Shown: piece after piece, positions 62,277 through 64,000 of the stretch
How positions within the stretch are numbered: the stretch's first letter is position 1
Layout of the letters: the number at the start of each line of letters is the position of its first letter
Assembly: GCA_040384665.1 (NCBI GenBank)
Contig: JAZKIY010000065.1
Span: 7,852-71,851, forward strand
From: PCRC01 sp040384665
GTDB taxonomy: Bacteria > Pseudomonadota > Gammaproteobacteria > Burkholderiales > Burkholderiaceae_C
DNA length: 64,000 nucleotides
Reading direction: 5' to 3'
The notes under the pieces: model-generated
Database searches by the model: none
What the model was told of the DNA's origin: nothing
Seen by the model: only the letters and a program-made list of their open reading frames with translations
Translations under genes and position numbers: made by a program

Positions 62277-63065
62277 ATGGGATTCAACACCGGCGTGACC
62301 GACTGGCGCGGCCTCACGGTCTGGCTGGTCGGCGCCTCCAGCGGCATTGGCCGGGCCACCGCGTCGGCGCTGCACGCGCGCGGCGCCAAAGTGGTGGTGT
62401 CGGCCCGCAACCGCGCGGCGCTGGACGCCTTTGTGGCCGAGCACCCCGGCGCCATCGGCCTGCCGCTGGACGCCGCCGACCCCGCCGCCGTGACCGCCGC
62501 CGCGCAAACGCTCATTGCCCAGCACGGGCTGGCCCGGGTGATGTACTGCGCGGGCTACTACGCCGAGCAGCGCGCCACCGCGTATTCACTGCCCGAGATG
62601 CTGAAACACCAGGAGGTGAACTACCTCGGCGTGCTGTACCTGCTGGACGCGGTGCTGCCCCACCTGCTGGCCCGCGCCAAAACCAAGGCCGACGGCCTGG
62701 GCCACATCAGCCTGGTGAGCAGCGTGGCCGGCTTCAGCGGTCTGCCCAAAAGCCTGGCCTACGGCCCCACCAAAGCCGCCCTCATCAACCTGGCCGAAAC
62801 GCTGTACATGGACCTGCAAGACGCGGGCGTCGGCGTCAGCGTCATCAACCCCGGCTTTGTGGAAACCCCACTCACCGCGCAAAACGATTTCAAGATGCCC
62901 GCACTGCTGACGCCCGCGCAGGCCGCCGCAGAGATTGTCAGCGGCTGGGAGCGCGGCACGTTCGACATCCACTTCCCCAAACGCTTCACGCTGTGGCTCA
63001 AGTTCATGCGGTTGCTGCCCTACCGGCTGTACTTCCCGCTCACCCGCAAATTCACCGGGCTCTGA
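62277..63065 (+). CDS. Short-chain dehydrogenase/reductase
   Basis: A 262-residue NAD(P)-dependent oxidoreductase: cofactor loop VGASSGIGRATA near residues 18-30, VSARNR after strand 2, catalytic Ser in LVSSVAGFSG and Tyr-x3-Lys as YGPTK, with PGFVETPLT. GGGAG precedes the start. The C-terminal extension (WLKFMRLLPYRLYFPL) is amphipathic and may touch the membrane. Separated from DUF3833 by 116 nt that hold a dispersed repeat. Confidence 0.9.
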   Translation: MGFNTGVTDWRGLTVWLVGASSGIGRATASALHARGAKVVVSARNRAALDAFVAEHPGAIGLPLDAADPAAVTAAAQTLIAQHGLARVMYCAGYYAEQRATAYSLPEMLKHQEVNYLGVLYLLDAVLPHLLARAKTKADGLGHISLVSSVAGFSGLPKSLAYGPTKAALINLAETLYMDLQDAGVGVSVINPGFVETPLTAQNDFKMPALLTPAQAAAEIVSGWERGTFDIHFPKRFTLWLKFMRLLPYRLYFPLTRKFTGL

Positions 63066-63067
63066 CC

Positions 63068-63514
63068 ATGCACATTGCCAGGCCAACCTCGCCCGCCGTC
63101 GCCCGCATCTGCGACTTCTTCGAAACACTCAGCCCCCAAAGCGTGGCCCGCTTCGGCGAGTTCTACACCGAAGACGCCACCTTCAAAGACCCGTTCAACC
63201 AGGTGCAAGGCCTGGCCGACATCCAGCGCGTGTTTGCCCACATGTACGTCGCGCTGGACAACCCGCGCTTCGAGATCACCGCCCACATCACCGAAGGCCA
63301 GCAGTGCTTTCTGAGCTGGAACTTCCTGTTCGCGTTCAAGAACTTCAAAAAAGGCGAGACCCAAACCGTGCGCGGCAGCTGCCACCTGCGCCTGGCCAGC
63401 GACGGCCGGGTGCAACACCACCGCGACTACTGGGACACGGCGGAAGAGCTGTACCAGAAGGTACCGGTGCTGGGCGGGCTGGTGCGGTGGTTGACGCGGC
63501 ACGCGGGAGGGTGA
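63068..63514 (+). CDS. NTF2-like (SnoaL-fold) family protein
   Basis: A 148-residue protein of the nuclear-transport-factor-2-like fold: FGEFYTEDATFKDPFNQVQG, FLSWNFLFAFKN and HHRDYWDTAEELYQKVPVLGG. Active-site residues are not fixed in this superfamily, so it may be an enzyme or a binding protein. It follows the SDR gene by 2 nt, and the pair occurs together in comparable loci. A frameshifted fragment resembling its C-terminus lies about 270 nt downstream. Confidence 0.85.
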   Translation: MHIARPTSPAVARICDFFETLSPQSVARFGEFYTEDATFKDPFNQVQGLADIQRVFAHMYVALDNPRFEITAHITEGQQCFLSWNFLFAFKNFKKGETQTVRGSCHLRLASDGRVQHHRDYWDTAEELYQKVPVLGGLVRWLTRHAGG

Positions 63515-63527
63515 AGGGCTGCCACCA

Positions 63528-63677
63528 TCAAGGCGGGGCGGCGTCCACCAGATCCGCGCGCGTCAGAACGGCGTTCAACGCCAGGTTGATGTAGTAGTTG
63601 GAGCGCCCGACTTTCACCTTGCCCAGAAAGCCGCCAGCCACCAGCGCTTCCAGGTACTTGCTGGAAATGCTATGCAT
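63528..63677 (-). pseudogene. C-terminal remnant of a Fic-family protein
   Basis: Only 49 codons remain open. The product, SISSKYLEALVAGGFLGKVK followed by VGRSNYYINLALNAVL, matches the winged-helix tail found at the C-terminus of many Fic-domain (AMP-transferase) proteins. The catalytic HPFxxGNGR part is absent, and a stop codon lies just upstream in frame. Position after the NTF2-like gene and next to another decayed fragment suggests a rearrangement scar. Confidence 0.65.
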
Positions 63678-63785
63678 GTTTCCACCAAATGCCTAGGAAA
63701 TTGAATTTTTTATGCGCATTGGCGCAAACACCTCCTGACAGATCGTCTCCTAAGGCCATGGGGCGACATAGGACCTCCCGCACGC

Positions 63786-63896
63786 GACACCACCGCGACG
63801 ACTGGGGACACTGCCGAGGTGCTGTATCCAAAGGTGCTGGCCGGTGTGGTGGGGCGCGCGCAGGGAATGAGGAGCCTGCTGTTGGATGACTCTTAA
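63786..63896 (+). pseudogene. Frameshifted fragment of an NTF2-like gene
   Basis: The sequence CACCACCGCGAC then GACTGG reproduces HHRDxW of the intact NTF2-like gene; one extra G in the following G run shifts the frame, after which GDTAEVLYPKVLAGVVGRA matches its WDTAEELYQKVPVLGGLVRW segment. The N-terminal part of the gene is missing. This looks like the decayed tail of a paralogue, not a duplicate of recent origin. Confidence 0.6.
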
Positions 63897-64000
63897 CGAC
63901 CCACAGTAGTCACCGAAGCACGTACCGATGAAGACTGCTTTGAAGGGCGGATTCAACCGGTCGATGCAACGATAGCGCTGAACATCTCAGCGGGCGTTTG
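63897..64000. other. Right-edge stretch without recognisable features
   Basis: No convincing frame, hairpin or repeat seen in the last 104 bases. Confidence 0.5.

Overview
The window reads as a stretch of chromosome from a GC-rich betaproteobacterium, most likely a Comamonadaceae member of the Burkholderiales. Reasons: strong GC bias at third codon positions; a pgk/pyk/fba plus purC/purE-purK/sua5 gene set that is typical of Burkholderiales; a fused indolepyruvate ferredoxin oxidoreductase beside an Lrp-type regulator; and two dispersed repeat families of a kind I associate with this family. No rRNA, tRNA, CRISPR array, intact insertion sequence or prophage was seen. The organism is inferred, not proven.

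Layout. 1-4 kb: the 3' part of a PBP4-type carboxypeptidase (dacB), a secreted alpha/beta-hydrolase lipoprotein, and an SGNH-fold lipoprotein that has lost its catalytic residues. 4-18 kb: sua5, purK, purE, purC, fba, pyk and pgk on the minus strand, an ancestral-looking housekeeping cluster split by unrelated genes (thioredoxin-TPR protein, secreted peptidase, phosphofructokinase, DUF2127, GFA, two VOC proteins, an AT-richer membrane protein, a lipoprotein hydrolase). 18-23.5 kb: a def-fmt-azlC-azlD operon in which every junction is a 4-nt stop/start overlap, divergent from LysM protein-dprA-smg. 23.5-29.6 kb: yajC-secD-secF, DUF1631, and a small cytochrome c lipoprotein. 29.6-35 kb: indolepyruvate oxidoreductase with a divergent Lrp/AsnC regulator and a perfect palindrome between them, then an MFS transporter. 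35-39.5 kb: a Tat-exported PhoX-family phosphatase behind a five-unit, 11-bp-periodic Pho box, and the adhC-fghA formaldehyde detoxification pair. 39.6-51.6 kb: mltA, a 47-residue membrane protein starting head-to-head within it, a coupled yhdP-nitrilase-histidine kinase-response regulator run, and glnE. 51.7-52.6 kb: a diiron ferritin-like protein.

52.7-63.5 kb is the most interesting region. A MerR-type regulator carrying the adenosylcobalamin motifs of CarH/LitR photoreceptors is joined by GTGA overlaps to a DUF2256 protein and an FeS-type (PhrB-like) photolyase. Divergent from it run a periplasmic glutathione peroxidase, a structured leader, and an FAD oxidoreductase - DUF1365 - cyclopropane-fatty-acid-synthase-like methyltransferase - chalcone isomerase-like - MFS - DUF3833 - SDR - NTF2-like series. 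Together these suggest a light- and oxidative-stress response that repairs DNA, removes peroxides and remodels membrane lipids. In other bacteria similar lipid genes go with an ECF sigma/ChrR pair; none is visible here and the B12 photoreceptor may replace it. The right end (63.5-64 kb) holds decayed gene fragments, a Fic C-terminus and an NTF2-like tail.

Two repeat families run through the window: eight copies of a ~65-bp element, five of them inside genes, and two copies of a ~75-bp GC-rich element translated in frame within purK and the histidine kinase.
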